Source of the DNA: Aurifilum marmelostoma
Taxonomy: Eukaryota > Ascomycota > Sordariomycetes > Diaporthales > Cryphonectriaceae
DNA length: 64,000 nucleotides
Assembly (NCBI GenBank): GCA_027559495.1
Contig: JAMXSV010000007.1
Location: forward strand, 1,116,001-1,180,000
Direction of reading: 5' to 3'
Every line of letters starts with the position of its first letter. The first letter of the stretch is position 1. Below the pieces are notes generated by a model that saw only the letters and a program-made list of their open reading frames with translations, had not been told where the DNA came from and ran no database searches. Positions 1 through 12,753 of this stretch are shown here, one piece after another. The position numbers and the translations under genes were made by a program.

Positions 1-444
1 AACGGCTCGTTGCTGGAAAGATGGTGGTCCGAAAGCTTGCAGCCGCAGTTGCTTGGCACGCTCAGGTCACGAACCAACCACATGCGTGATGATGGCCCGC
101 GTCTGTTGACAGTGGGAAATTTCAGGGTGGTCGAAAAGGCAACACACCAGCAGCAGCAGCCTGAGCAGTTTCCAGAGGAAGGGGTCACACGATCATTCAC
201 CTACTTTGGAGGCACGTGTTGTGTTTGTGTGAATGTAAGACTTATTTCCTCTTGATGAATGGGTTGTCTTCCTTCGGACGTCGAACATGTGCGTGTCTTG
301 TGTGTCTACTTTCAACACGCACAACGACGATGACGACGAGTGCCATAATGGATTGGACCTCGCTCCATTCCTTCCTTGACTATTGAACCCGCCTTTGCCC
401 CCCAGAATCACTGCCCACAAAAACCTCCCAGAATGTCGGTCCGC
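1..444. other. 3' flank of UTP10, no gene seen
   Basis: This is the region beyond the UTP10 stop codon up to the window edge. It contains only short unsupported open frames and a CAG-rich patch near 150. It probably holds the UTP10 3' untranslated region. No RNA gene or second coding region is recognisable. Confidence 0.5.
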
Positions 445-3400
445 TCACTGCAGCATAGAGTCCAGGCTCTCACCGAGCACCCCTTCGATCTTGACGATCC
501 ACCGGTGTGTCTCCCTGTCCACCACCTCGTCGTCATCATCCTGCAGCTCGCTGATGTACGGCAGCATCTCGGGCAGCATGGACAGCCACTCCTCGCCCAC
601 CTTGTCCACGAGTGCCTGTTCGCACCTGACCACTGCCAGCCGCACGGCCGCCGTCTCGGACCGCAGGTGTTTCAGGAGGGCCGTGTTCAGCTCCTTCTGG
701 TGCTCCTGCGAGTCTGCCGCGGCCGCAAGCTCAACCACGGCCGGGATCAGCTCCTCGGTCACGTCTATCTGTGGTGCGTGCAGGAACTGCTCAACAAGCA
801 CGGGCCCGACGGCGCTGAAGTGGGATGGTGCCTGCCAAAAGTCGTCCTGGTCGTGCTCAAAACACTTGGTGAGCGTCTTCAGGACACGCCTCCACAGCTC
901 GCGCTGCTCCACGTCCTTGGGCTTCGTGTCCCGTAGGATCTTGGCTGCCGGGTCGAGAATATAAGATGAGTAACCCGTCACAATGGACTTGAGATTGTCG
1001 AAAAACCTGTACAGGAACCCAAAGACACTCTGTTGTCGCAAGGTGGAGCCTAGGGTGTCTGCCTTGGGCAGCCCAGTGTAGGCCCACTCAATAAGCTGGG
1101 AGAAGACTGGTCTGAAGGCTGCGTCGTTGAGCTTGTAGACCATCTTCAGGGCCACCTCGGAGGTGGCTTCCTCCAGCTCGGCCACCTTGGTCATGTTGGC
1201 ACGCTCCAGTGCATGCTCGTGGCGACGAAGGTCAAATATGCTAAAGAAGATGGCTGCGAGCGATGAGACGTTCTTTCCAATGGAGGCCTTGGAGTTCTTA
1301 TCAATAGTTAGACCGAGAACATGAATAAATTCCTGGATAGCCTGCAATCTGTTAGTTATTGTCATCATCATCATCAAAGAAGGCGAGCACTCACTGCATA
1401 GCCAGCATCCATTGCAGAAGCCCAATTCTTCTGCAATGCTGTGAACAACACCTTGGCATCCACCTGTTTGGCCAGGAAGTGCAGACACTGTGTCCTGTTT
1501 CCGTGATCCTCGTCGTCTAGTGGGGCTTCAGCCGACTTGTTGGAAATGGCCAAAAGTTGGTCCAGATAGGACCCAGAGATCATGTATGGCAGGTGCTGAG
1601 CCAGTGCAGTCATCAAAGAGTAGCAGGCGTTGTGGAGCTCGGTATCAGAGTCCACACTGTTGAGCGAGTCTTGCAGGTACGCCAAGGTCTGAGGGATGGC
1701 AGTAGGCAAGACGGGGGTGATGCCGTCCTGCAACACATCGACCAACGAGGCCAGGCAGAGCAGTGCCATGATGCGCAGGCGCCGGTCTCCTTGTCCGAGA
1801 CATTGCTTGCCAGCAATAGTGGCAGCAGCCGCGGCAACGGCCTCGACATCTTTCTTGCCGTACTTCTCCGAGATCTTGTCGACACAGGTAACCGCCGTGT
1901 GTTTGTAGTGCATATCGTCAGAGTCACGGATGACAGCAGTGAGTTGCGGCAAGAATGCCAGGAGTGCAGTCCTCGACTGCACATCGGACTGGCCCTCGCT
2001 GTCCACGCGGGACTCAAGTGCACGGAGGACCTTCTGCCGGAGGACAATGTTTGGTCGATCCAACAGTGTCTCGACCGACTTGATGAACTCGCTGACGGAA
2101 AGGAGGTTCAGCAGGTTAGACAGAGCCTCCCCGCAGCGCGCATGGAGTGTCTTGCGCGACTTGACGGTGTCTGCTACCGTGAGGATGTCTTCCAGCAACT
2201 GGGCATAGAGTTCTCGGATCTTGGCCGTCTCTGGATCGTCACGCCCAGCCAGCTTCCTGATCTCCCTCTTGAGAGATCGGTTTGCAAGAATGTGCGGTAG
2301 CAGGGTCAACTGCTTGAGGGCGGTCTTGTTGACCTCCTCCTCGCCCTCCTTCTTGCCGAAGAGCGTTGCAGACAGGTTCGGCTTGGGCCTGAACATGTCT
2401 GCCACGAGGTCCAGGAATCTGACCAGAGTCAGGAGTTGAGTCTCCACGCTGAAATGATTGATGAGGTCGGCAGTGAAAGTCAGGACATTATCCGACGTTC
2501 CGTACTTGTCGACAAACATGGCCACCAGTGCGAAGAGGAAATCCTGCGGCCCAAGGTTCTCCACCAGCGAGATGAAGAGACCCTGCCTCCTGTGGGACGG
2601 TATGTGCTCGTAGGCGATGACGAAGCTTGCAAGCAGCTCTGATGCGCTGGCAACGATGTGCTTTCTCCCCTTCCGAAAGGTCTCGATCAGAGGCGGTATC
2701 ACCTCTCGGATGGTCTGGTTGATGACATGCGCAGAGTAGTCGTCGCTCTGCCGCAGGACTGAGCTTCCCATAAAGGTGAAGATCGGCATCACGCTGTGCA
2801 GCACAACGTCGGGCGCCGTCTTTGCCAGACTGGCAACCAGGAGCAGTGCCGAGTTTTGCACAGCAGGGCTCGAAGACTTTTGTATGCACGAGACCAAGAC
2901 GTCGCCATGGCCCACAGACGTGTCGATCCTGAGGTTCTTGTCGTTTCGGTACGTCGGCATCATAGCAAGCAGGCTGCCGAGGACCAGGTTCTGGAGATAG
3001 CCGAGCTCGGAACCCACGAGTGTCCTAAACGTCTGAAGTTCGGAGAGTACCATGAACAAGCTCTGCAGAAGCTCAGGATGCTCGGCTGGGTGTGAAGACT
3101 CCACAAGCTGCAGGACCAGCGTGATCTTCCGCAGCGCCGCAGCAAGCTCCGGGGAGTTTTGAACTTCGGCGACACGGTGGTGGTCCGACGAACTGGTCCG
3201 CCTGCGCTTGTTAGCAGGCGGATCCGTGGCCAGCTGAGCAACGTCTTGAAGGGCCGCGAGGAAGGTGAGCAAGATGTCTGTCGTCAGGGGTACGTTCCGC
3301 AAGAGATCGGTCGCCTCTTCGGAGACCGTGCCCTGGGTTTGAGAAAGATCAAGCAATTTCTGAGCAACGTCGTGTTTGGTTCGGTCCTTCATAGACGCCC

Positions 3401-5945
3401 ACATCGTCCGTATTCTGGCAAAGGCGGCGCTCACCAAGCCAGCACGGTCCTGTGCTGTCTTGCTCTGGATGATGTCGAAGAGGCACTCAAGTCCGGCAGT
3501 GTCGTTTGCCACCACGATTTCCACGAAAGCCGAATCGACCTTGGATTCATCAAGACCCTCCTTGGCAGCCAGGTTGCTGGCATCAGCGTGGGCCAGCGCC
3601 GCCCACCATCGTAGCAAGGGCAGAAGCAGTTGCGTCCTCGACGTGCTCGAGACCTTCTGTACCTGGTTCAAGGCTTTTAGTAGCCTCAGCTTGAGGTTCA
3701 GCAGGGGCGAGTCGACGACGTGCGAGGCCAGAAAAGCGAGAATGGACGCCCTGGTGCTGGATGAAATGTGGCCCTTCTTCGATGTCTCCTTCTCGGTCGA
3801 TGATTTGCTCGAGCTCTCGAGGGCCTGCTTGAGCACCTCGATAATGTGGTCATCATGCATGATTGCCTCCTCCAGCGCAGGCACTATGACGACCTCGAGC
3901 AACGTCCGATCCGCCTCGGGTGTCAACCATTTCAGACCCTGTGCCTTCTTATATAGGCCTTGGGAGCCCCAAGGTGCCCCGCTCTTCTTGCGTGAGCCCG
4001 AATCGCTCGTGTTCGATTGCAGCACAGCAAGCAGCTCACTTGCTGCGCGGCGGACCTTCTTGGCTGGATCGGCCAAGGCAGCAATGCAGTAAGGTTGGAG
4101 TGCCTGGAAGTCAAGCTTGGCACAGTCCGGCTCTTGAAGTCGGTTCTTGGCCATCTCGAGAGCTCGTGCTCGAGCTAGAATAGGATAGGGACCGAGCCAG
4201 ATGCGCATATAGAACGAGAAGTAGAAACAATCGGCGGGCGCTGTGTCGCGTTCCAATATCGATACCTCATCCAACTTCATGAGGTCTGCTTTGTCGGACG
4301 CGGCGGTGATGAAGAGCTGGCAGAGCTCGTCAAAGATAGGATCAGAGTCGCTTGCGAGACAGGTCCGAGCCGGCGGCTTCTTGTGCTTCGATAACCGGCT
4401 GAGTCCAGCGTCCAGATCCAGCTCCTCAGCCAGGGCAGCTGCAGCTGCATCGTCCACGGGCTTGTCATCTCCCTCTGCCTGCTTGATTGCCTTTTTGGGC
4501 CGAATAGAAGCCCCCAGCCTCAGCTCCAGGTCCTCGATGTCGAACTCGGCCTCCTCGATGACTCCTCGGAAAAATTCGCCTGATTCGTCTGGAGCCTGCG
4601 AGAGTGCCACAATGGCCAGGCCCAACTGTCGCCGGGCCTGGCCATCTTCGTCGACGTCGTCGGTGATCTTGACGCCCGCGATCAACAGCGATCTGAAGAT
4701 AACAGACGCCTGCTTCTCGCTGAGCATTCTGGTGGCCAGGACTGTCTTGATCAGAGGAAGACCGCGCGCATCGCCTCTCCTGGTCAGACGCTCGATCAGC
4801 GCGAGTGCCAGACCATTGGCCAGCTTGTCGACTCGGTGCTCCTTGTGCACATCAAGAAGCAGGTGCTCCAGATCCTGGACCTTGATGAGCGACTTGGCGA
4901 CTTTCCAGGACAGCTGTTTGGCGGACCTGTACTGGGACAGGATGGAAAGGCAGACCAGGCCAGGCCGAACGGTCTCGCCAGTCCACCCGAGGACCAGCTG
5001 GTGCATGAACTCCAGCAGCACAGCGTCGTCCAGATCCCCCTTCGCAGCATAGACCGAGATGACCATGTATGTGGCGACCTGAAGGCCGGGGACCTTCTTC
5101 ATCATCAGGGCCTCTCCCAGTATGGGCAGCAACTTCTGCAGAAGATCCTGGTCATTGTCCCTCTGGATAGTCTTTCGGCCTGACCGCATGAGATCCAGCA
5201 TGCCATTGATCGCCTCCGTCATGACTCCGCCCCAGAACGAGACGAGGCCGGGATAGTGTTGCTGGGCCTGGCAGGATTCGAGCGTCCACGTCGATATAGT
5301 GGACAACAGGTCAAAGTGATGTATTGCCTGTTGAACAATGGTTGCGCGGGGCGGAGAAGTCAAGGACCGTATATATGGGTCGAGGAATCTGTACTGGTGG
5401 GGGATCTTGGTCGGAAGGATGGACATGAGTGTCACGAAGGCGGGTGCGGCGTGGTATGGGAGGAAAGCCGTGATCAGAGACGCAGTGCTGTACTCATGGA
5501 TTCTAGTGGAGGGTCAGACCAGCACTCTAGTTTATGCACACAAGGACAAATTGTATTGTACGGACCTGAATCTCCTTATGAGCCACTCCACAGCCTTGAT
5601 AGCCGGCATCAGCCTCAGTTTTGCCCCTACCAACCGCAGAAATGCGTCGACCCGTTTGTCCAACTCGGCATTCTCGGCGGCGGTCATCTGGGTGCGGTCT
5701 TCCTCCTGACTCTGTTCGCTGAAGAGCGTCTCGCTGTACGGTGCAAAGCGGGCGTCCAGATGACACAAGTCGTCGAATCCCTCGCGGCATATTGTGTAGA
5801 CGGTCTGGAAGCTCTGGCCTGCGGCGACTTTGGGCTCAAAAATCAACGACTTGGCGTGCGCTGCCTTTTGCGCCTTGACGTTGAGCGTACTCTTGGAATT
5901 GGCAGCAATCTGCGCCAACTGCGCAGCAAGAGATGATGGTGCCAT
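445..5945 (-). CDS. UTP10: U3 snoRNP (SSU processome/t-UTP) protein Utp10, HEAT-repeat
   Basis: This is a large nucleolar HEAT-repeat protein of the t-UTP/UTP-A subcomplex, needed for pre-rRNA transcription and 18S processing. I read three exons on the minus strand: 5945-5566, 5502-1395 and 1341-445. The introns are 63 nt (GTCCGT donor, ACTAG acceptor) and 53 nt (GTGAGT donor, TTGCAG acceptor). The joined frame is exact and gives 1,794 residues, the usual fungal Utp10 size. The N-terminus starts MAPSSLAAQLAQIAANSKST and the segment across intron 1 reads RRFRIHEYS, as in the family. A U3snoRNP10-type domain lies at roughly residues 235-345, and a BP28CT-type C-terminal domain lies in exon 3 from about residue 1530. 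Alpha-helical HEAT-like repeats fill the middle. It is divergently arranged with NOC3, another ribosome-assembly gene. No frame defects were found. Confidence 0.96.
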
Positions 5946-6459
5946 GGCTCTGGTTTAGGGCACCCTTTCACCAGCGTCGCAGGGCGAGATGGGATTGTTG
6001 TGGGTGGGTTGGGAGGGAAAGGCGACCAGGCGCACGGTGCAGGATGTTGTCATCAACAACAAACGATCAAAATCATCCCCCAGCCTGCGGCGGTGGTGGT
6101 GGTGGTGGTGGTGGGTTGGCGACGCGATTTCTCCAAGAAAACCCCCTGAATTTTTCTGCACTGCGAACAGGGAATATTTCGCCCAGGCGCGCCCCACTGC
6201 CCAATGGATAAGCCTCCTGATAAGCCTGTCCCACTTGTCTTCAGTGGGAAAAAAGTTCCTGAGCGCATGTGCAAGCTCTACTAGATATTTTGCGATTCGT
6301 TTCAAGCAGGCCAGGCCAGACGGGTTCAATCTGATTTTCCTATTTTGTTCGTATTCCTTCAACAAATGTTTGGAACAGTCTCCTGAAGCCAGACACCCCT
6401 CTAACGCCAATCGAACCTCTACAAACCGACCCATCTCCTTCTCCACCCGACGAGAAAGC
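5946..6459. promoter_or_regulatory. Shared divergent promoter of UTP10 and NOC3
   Basis: This 514-bp gap separates the two start codons of oppositely transcribed ribosome-biogenesis genes, so it must hold both promoters. It contains a GGT microsatellite at 6092-6114 and a GAATTTTTC stretch near 6150 that loosely resembles an RRPE-type A/T element. I see no perfect PAC motif. The frame of NOC3 stays open upstream to 5989, but family length and the MATRPSKKRRL start place the NOC3 start at 6460. Confidence 0.7.
6092..6114. repeat. (GGT)n microsatellite
   Basis: Seven to eight tandem GGT units lie between UTP10 and NOC3. On the opposite strand this reads ACC repeats. It is a simple sequence repeat and not coding in the chosen gene models. 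Confidence 0.9.
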
Positions 6460-8484
6460 ATGGCGACACGGCCCTCGAAAAAGAGGCGACTGAGCCCGCC
6501 CCAGTCCGAGAACGGTGTATCGGATGCCAAAGTACAAAAGGCCTTTTTCAAGAGCGCTGCGAGCTGGAATCTGGAGCAGGACTACGAATCACGGCCGAGA
6601 AAGGGGAAAAAGAAGGACAAGGAGAACAACAAGCTGCCCATCAAGACTGCAGACGGGCGGCTGCAGCAGGCTCAGAGCACCTTCAACGACGCTGCCTCCA
6701 TCGAGAGCGACGGGGACTGGCTGGACGGAGACGAGGACGATGCCGCAGGCTCAGAGCCCGAGCCGGAAAAGGTCGAGGCTGCGCCAACGCTGTCGGAGCG
6801 CGAGCAGATTCTCGCGGCCAAGGAGGAGCTGGCCAAGATTGGCTCGCAGCTGAGCGAAGACCCTGAAGAACATCCCGGCGCATTCAAGAACCTGGCAAAG
6901 ATAGGACACTCGCGCGTCCCTGCGGTACAGAAGCTCCGCCTGGTGACGCAGCTGGCAGTCTACAAGGACGTCATCCCCGGGTACAGGATACGACCGAGCT
7001 CGGAGGATCCCGCCGGCCAGAAGCTCTCCAAGGAGGTCAAGAAGCTGCGGACATACGAGCATGCACTCGTGACGGGCTATCAGGTCTATCTGAAAGACCT
7101 GACGAGGTATGCGAAGCTGAAGGGCTCCGAGGATAGCCATGGTCTCTCCAAGGTTGCCATCACCTGTGCTTGTACACTGGTCAAGGCGGTCCCGCACTTC
7201 AACTTCCGGACCGATCTCCTGAAGATCCTGGTGGGCAAGCTGAGTTCGCGGAGGGTAGACGAGTCTTTCAACAAGTGCCTGAGGTCGCTCGAGACGCTTT
7301 TCAAGGAGGACGAAGAGGGCAGGCCGTCCATGGAAGCTGTGTCTCTCCTCAGCAAAATGATGAAGGCAAAGAAGTATCAGGTCCACGAGTCCGTGCTCAA
7401 CCTGTTCCTTTATCTCAGGCTGCTGTCTGAGTACTCGGGAAAGGCCTCCAAGGACGCAGTGGACGACCCGCATGGAGCCAACGGCAGATCAAACAAGCAG
7501 AAGAAGAAGGAGTTCCGTACAAAGCGTGAGCGGAAAGCGATGAGGGAGGACAAGGCTCTGGCCAAGGAGATGGCACAAGCGGACGCCCTGGTCAGCCACG
7601 AGGAGCGGGACCGCATGCAGTCAGAGACCCTCAAGCTGGTGTTCGCCTCATACTTCCGTGCGCTCAAGGAGAGACTGCCACATCTCATGGGTGCTGTCCT
7701 GGAGGGGCTGGCCAAGTATGCTCATCTCATCAACCAGGACTTCTTTGGAGATCTGCTCGAAGCGCTCAAGGACCTCATCCGCCACAGTGAAGAGGACGCT
7801 GCGGCAGAGGACGAGACCGAAGACGCCGAAGATGACGACGAGGAAGAAGACTCGACAGTCCGCAATACGACTAGAGAGGCATTGCTGTGCACCGTCACTG
7901 CCTTCGCCCTCCTGGCCGGGCAAGACGCCCACAATGCACGCGCCGACCTGCACTTGGACTTGTCATACTTTACAACACATCTTTTCCAGAGCCTCCTCCC
8001 GTTGTCCATCAACGCGGATCTGGAGCTCGGAGCCAAGTCTCTTCATCTCCCAGACCCAGACAGTCCCCAGTCGGCCGTGAGCAAGGCGAACAAGGTCAAC
8101 ATCCAGACCATGACGGTGCTTCTGGTCAGATGCCTGACTGCAGTCCTGCTGCCGCCCTGGAACATCCGCTCGGTTCCTCCTCTGCGGCTGGCAGCGTTCA
8201 CCAAGCAGCTCATGACCATCGCGCTGCAGATGCCAGAGAAGTCGTGCCAGGCCATGCTTGCCCTGGTCAATGACGTGAGCCACACGCACGGCAAGAAGAT
8301 CGCAGCGCTCTGGAACTCGGAGGAGAGGAAGGACGACGGGACGTTCAACCCGCTCAGTGAGTCTGTGGAGGGGAGCAATCCCTTCGCCACGACCATCTGG
8401 GAGGGTGAGCTGCTGCGTAGGCACTATAGCCCCAAGGTCCGCGAGGGCCAGAAGCTTCTGGACAAGAGCCTCCGGTCGCTGTGA
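6460..8484 (+). CDS. NOC3: Nucleolar complex-associated protein 3 (Noc3)
   Basis: Noc3 acts in 60S pre-ribosome maturation and export together with Noc2, and in yeast also in replication licensing. This single-exon gene encodes 674 residues, close to yeast Noc3. The lysine/arginine-rich N-terminus (SKKRRL, then KGKKKDKENNK) suits nucleolar targeting. A conserved Noc3 block (VPAVQKLRLVTQLAVYKDV) starts near residue 152. A basic/acidic low-complexity centre includes an Asp/Glu run near residues 440-465. A CBF/Mak21-type domain covers about residues 550-665. The start was chosen at the methionine of MATRPSKKRRLSPPQ; the open frame extends upstream, but that part has no family resemblance and contains the GGT repeat. 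Its partner in the divergent pair is UTP10. Confidence 0.95.
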   Translation: MATRPSKKRRLSPPQSENGVSDAKVQKAFFKSAASWNLEQDYESRPRKGKKKDKENNKLPIKTADGRLQQAQSTFNDAASIESDGDWLDGDEDDAAGSEPEPEKVEAAPTLSEREQILAAKEELAKIGSQLSEDPEEHPGAFKNLAKIGHSRVPAVQKLRLVTQLAVYKDVIPGYRIRPSSEDPAGQKLSKEVKKLRTYEHALVTGYQVYLKDLTRYAKLKGSEDSHGLSKVAITCACTLVKAVPHFNFRTDLLKILVGKLSSRRVDESFNKCLRSLETLFKEDEEGRPSMEAVSLLSKMMKAKKYQVHESVLNLFLYLRLLSEYSGKASKDAVDDPHGANGRSNKQKKKEFRTKRERKAMREDKALAKEMAQADALVSHEERDRMQSETLKLVFASYFRALKERLPHLMGAVLEGLAKYAHLINQDFFGDLLEALKDLIRHSEEDAAAEDETEDAEDDDEEEDSTVRNTTREALLCTVTAFALLAGQDAHNARADLHLDLSYFTTHLFQSLLPLSINADLELGAKSLHLPDPDSPQSAVSKANKVNIQTMTVLLVRCLTAVLLPPWNIRSVPPLRLAAFTKQLMTIALQMPEKSCQAMLALVNDVSHTHGKKIAALWNSEERKDDGTFNPLSESVEGSNPFATTIWEGELLRRHYSPKVREGQKLLDKSLRSL

Positions 8485-10013
8485 GATACCCAGGCTGCGA
8501 GTTGTCACCAGCGAGAATTCATTTATTTAATCAATGACTTTTGATTCAAATCTCCTCAAAATGTGTGCGGGGATCCATACATTACATGGACTATCAGATG
8601 TTCTAGATACTCGTCATTCCTGGCTTGCGATCTTCAGCCTGGCTTCCGAGTAACCCAGAACACAGTCAAGTGAATTTCTACAGAGACTGCGCGTTTGTAG
8701 GGCCTCAATAGTCTCGCAGCCCCCGCCCCTACGTGATTCTTGATCCGTATGGATGCATCTTCACTAGCCTGATCCAATTCGCAGAGAGATCTCTCATGGG
8801 CGTCGTGTTCTCCTCAATTATCAACAACTATTGTCTCAAAGGCTCTCGACCGCAGACAGTTTTCACAACCTTTTCCACACCGCGACATGTCCCACGGAAA
8901 CGACATTGCTGAGGTCTGTGCTAATCAGTTCTAACCCGCCCGTTAGGGGCCTCCTGACGAGTCGTCTTGTATAACCCGGGCTGTATTCACCGCCCACGCC
9001 ATCAGTAGCTCCTCGTGGGCAACCACAGACACTATCCAGATACGGCATTCGGTCCTGAATCACGAGCGGGAGGCCCGTTGACGAGCTAACGAGGGGGCGG
9101 GGGGGGGCGGCTTATGTAGTTGCATGTTGCCCACTGCAGCCAGCAGCAAGCCACACACGTCTCTCACATCATATGCACATCATCTCTTCTACCCGTCCGT
9201 CCCTGCATGAAGCGTTTCCTCGCCACGCGATGGAAATGCCAAGGGAGAAGAACCCTACATGACATACCGTGCTACACGGTCCCTCTAGTGAAGAGAAGGG
9301 TCCGAGCCCAGTGACCGCGCGCACGGATGGATCGAGGCCGTGGGCTGTTGCTTCTCTTGCTTCTTTCAGCACGATCCCGAGTTCTGGTCAGCTCTTAGTG
9401 GCGGGCAGGGGGGAACACGAAGAGATTTGAGTTGCGCTTCCTCCCGCTCGTGGGGAGTTCGTTTTTCCTCTCCCGTCTTGCAGGTAGGCGGGCATGCCGA
9501 GTAGCATTTTGTGGTGTGTGGTGCGCTTGGACGTTGCGCGCGAACAGACTGGCTTATTACAGAGGTTAGATAGCTAGTTGCCTTGGCAAGGAGGGAGGCA
9601 GGATGCTTGTTCGCTACGTGTCTGTGTCGGTGTGTATGTGTTAAGTACTTACTGGTGGAGGTGGGTTGGGTTTACTGGCCAGCTTCGAGAGTGTGGGCTG
9701 ATGTAACCGCCATGTCTCTCTACATCTCGGTAAAATTTCACATCGTTGTCTTGGTGATATGGTGAATCATCGTCAGGCTGAGAGGGCTGTGCATAGAAGA
9801 GTAGATGTGTCTCCGGCCTCATATGATATCGGCTTATCCTCAAGCCATGAGTTGCTTGTGCATTGCTGCACCTCAACTACCGGATCCAAGACAGCTTATC
9901 CATCTACGAGAAGGTGGACGACAGTGGGTATTGAATGTGATCACATATAGTGCTGCGTAGCTATACTACCAGCCATTATCAGCCTTGTTGGACTGTCTAG
10001 TGCAGCAAACCAT

Positions 10014-10032
10014 ACACACACACACACACACA
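10014..10032. repeat. (CA)n microsatellite
   Basis: About nine CA units occur within the gene-poor region. It is a plain dinucleotide repeat. Confidence 0.9.
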
Positions 10033-10641
10033 GGTGCTGAACCAAGACGGGACCTCGCTACATGTTATGTCAAGTCCCCTGTGAAGACCCTGGAAGCTGT
10101 TGAACCTCGACTTTATGCAAAGCTAACCAGCTAGACTATGCCTATACCCACACACGGGCCTGCTTTACCACCCACCCTCAGTGCGGACTGATCCCCAAAT
10201 GCCTGTCTGTCGTCTGAGCCTAGCTGGATCACCCGGAAGACCGAAGAGACACGATGCAATGCAATGGAGTTTCCCGATCGTCTGATGTTGAGAAAGGCAG
10301 AAATAAGGCAAGGGTTTCCAGCCGGACAACCACATCCACACACCGACGTGACTGACCGATACCATCTCGCCACGAAAGGGTTGTTGTCGGCTAATAGCAG
10401 CAGCATTGACGAGGCTGAGGCCACTACCCCGAACTACTCGGAAGGCTTGCCCCCAGGCAACCGGCATAATACGGCATGGACAGTGCCTCACGCTGGCCAA
10501 CATCCACCGCCACCACCGCCCCCTCGCTCTTCTTTCTCCCGAGAATGTCATGTCTTGACTTTGCCATCAGAGATCGACAATGACCCATGATGAGCTTATA
10601 GACAGGTCTAGCAGTCATAGGCACAATGCTGGCGACGATCG

Positions 10642-10672
<31 letters not shown>

Positions 10673-10690
10673 TGGCCACCACCACCACCA
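10642..10690. repeat. (AC)n followed by (CCA)n compound microsatellite
   Basis: About thirteen AC units run from 10642 to 10668, followed after a short spacer by five CCA units at 10676-10690. It lies in the gene-poor region. Confidence 0.9.
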
Positions 10691-11493
10691 GCCTGCCCAC
10701 CTTGTCACTTGTCATCCACAACGACCTGATCGTAATCGCCACCGCAGGCGCCAAGTGAGACTGGACAACACCCAACCACCCTCCGAAGCTGGTCTTCTGC
10801 CCTGGACCATGACCGACGTCAAGGACCAGCAGCTAGGAAGCCAGAAGCTCTAGCAAGAAACCCCCGGGGCCTGGAACCTTCCCATGGGTTTTTGTCCCCA
10901 CATCCCAGCCCACGGACTTGAGGCTGCAGATTTTTGCCTTTTCTTTTTTTCCTTTCTCTTTTTCCAGAGCCATAATCTAGCCAGAACAGAGTTCAAGCAA
11001 GGGGAAACAGCACCGCGTGTGTGGATCCGATGAGCGCGAGGGTACAACAAGGGACGAGCCACCTTGCTCCACCAGCATCGGCCCCAAGTGAGTTTCAGAA
11101 AAAAGTCGATCTTGGGTGCCCGCCCGCCCACTTGCGGCCTAGGACCCTGCGCCAGAGGGAGTGATCAGCCGGCAGCGCTTCCCCGTGACTTTGTGTCCCG
11201 GTTGCCTTCCGATGTTGATGTCACGGAACACCCTTGATAGCTGAGGCGGGACTTTGAGAAAGGGGGGGGGGGTTTGCTTTCTTCCACTGTGAAGAGCGAG
11301 AGGGAGTGTACAGTTTTGCTGAAGGGTTGAACTACCTCCTCAGCTACGTATACCTCGTGAACAGAAATATATTCTTTTGGATCCGTGGGTGTCATAGGGC
11401 TAAGAGAACAGACGCTGCTGGTCCGAGGTTGAATCAGACGACTTGGGAGAGAGGAAGAGAGAAAAACAGAGCAAGAAGCTCACTTTAGAAACG

Positions 11494-11511
11494 AAAAAAA
11501 AAAAAAAAAAA
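11494..11511. repeat. A18 homopolymer
   Basis: Eighteen consecutive A bases are followed by CC and seven more A. Such tracts are common nucleosome-excluding elements in fungal promoters, but no gene is visible nearby. Confidence 0.9.
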
Positions 11512-11930
11512 CCAAAAAAATTCCATGGTTGCCTCGAAGGCAATCTTGATCTGACCTGCTCAGACCACCTGCTCTCTCATCCAAAACAGAAGAGTAGAGT
11601 TTGAGAGTCAACCTATACACCTCGACAAGCCTTCCGAGTCCACGGACCCTGAGCCAGGCCTACCAAGAAGAAAAAGAAGAAAAGAATCCCGGGGGGAAAC
11701 CGCGCATAGGCCATGATCGGATGGATGGATCAGAGATGTGATGATGGAACTGCAGTTCACGCCACACTGCTGAGACCAATCTTGGGGAAGACAAGATCCA
11801 GGATGTTCTGCGCTTGCAGAGTCTATCTGGCAAGATTCCCTTCCAAGGCCACGAAAGCCCGCGCGATTTGTATGTCCGGGGCCCATCCAAGTTGAGTTTC
11901 GGCATCTGATATGGCCCGTCTCCCCCTCCT

Positions 11931-11943
11931 CCCCCCCCCCCCC
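11931..11943. repeat. C13 homopolymer
   Basis: Thirteen consecutive C bases follow a C-rich lead-in. This is one of many long G/C runs in the window and the kind of site where base-count errors arise. Confidence 0.85.
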
Positions 11944-12567
11944 AAACCCTCAGAAAATAACCTTTGGGTACTGGTAAAAATGACTCGCGACCATCTGCAC
12001 CGTCTAGTCAGTACATTATTATATTTAGCAATGTTTCAATGCAACCAAGACAACGTCGACCGTAGTAGCCGCCGCCGGGGTGGGGAGGGGAGGATGGGTG
12101 ACTCCACGAGGCGATAGCTAGCACAACCCACCACGAACGTATCAACGGAACATCGAGAGCTGGTGAACAGGATTGAGACGACACCACTAAAAGGAGGGGG
12201 GACAAGCCCTGTCTGCAACCTCAAACAGCAAAGAGACAGGTAAGCTGATCAGCAGAGAAAGATCGGAGAGCTGTCGAGCCCCTTGGCAGGCGCGCTCGTC
12301 AACATCGGCTCTCGGGGCGAGGTCGAGGAGTGGACGTTCTTGTGGAGACCTCAAAGAAAACAGCGACGTCCTGCCATGGTGATCATCACCTCGGGGAGTT
12401 CTTTCTTCTTCGGGGAAGGGATGTGCTTTGGCAGGATGATGCCAGTCGGCGTGCCTGGAGACGCCACCGTCTGATACCCAGCCCACGTGAGAGAAGACGT
12501 GGGCGGCGTCGAGGCTGCTTCTGCGCAGGGGTATCGGCAGAGTGACCTGGAAGGCCTTGCTGGAGCA

Positions 12568-12588
12568 GGAGGAGGAGGAGGAGGAGGA
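12568..12588. repeat. (GGA)n microsatellite
   Basis: Seven GGA units occur in the gene-poor region. On the minus strand they read as TCC and create a false poly-serine stretch in a long open frame. Confidence 0.9.
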
Positions 12589-12732
12589 CCCCCTCGCAAA
12601 GGTGGCGTCGTAGTGGGAAGTCGCGCGAACAAAGGTTGCGAGGTTGACTCCTGGTGTTTCATATACCTGACAGGGTGGGGGAATCTTCGCACCCCTCCCC
12701 ACCGGTGCTTTATCTTGATGCCGTAATATGTC

Positions 12733-12753
12733 TTTTTTTTTTTTTTTTTTTTT
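12733..12753. repeat. T21 homopolymer
   Basis: Twenty-one consecutive T bases occur here. On the minus strand this gives a false poly-lysine stretch in an open frame. Confidence 0.9.
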
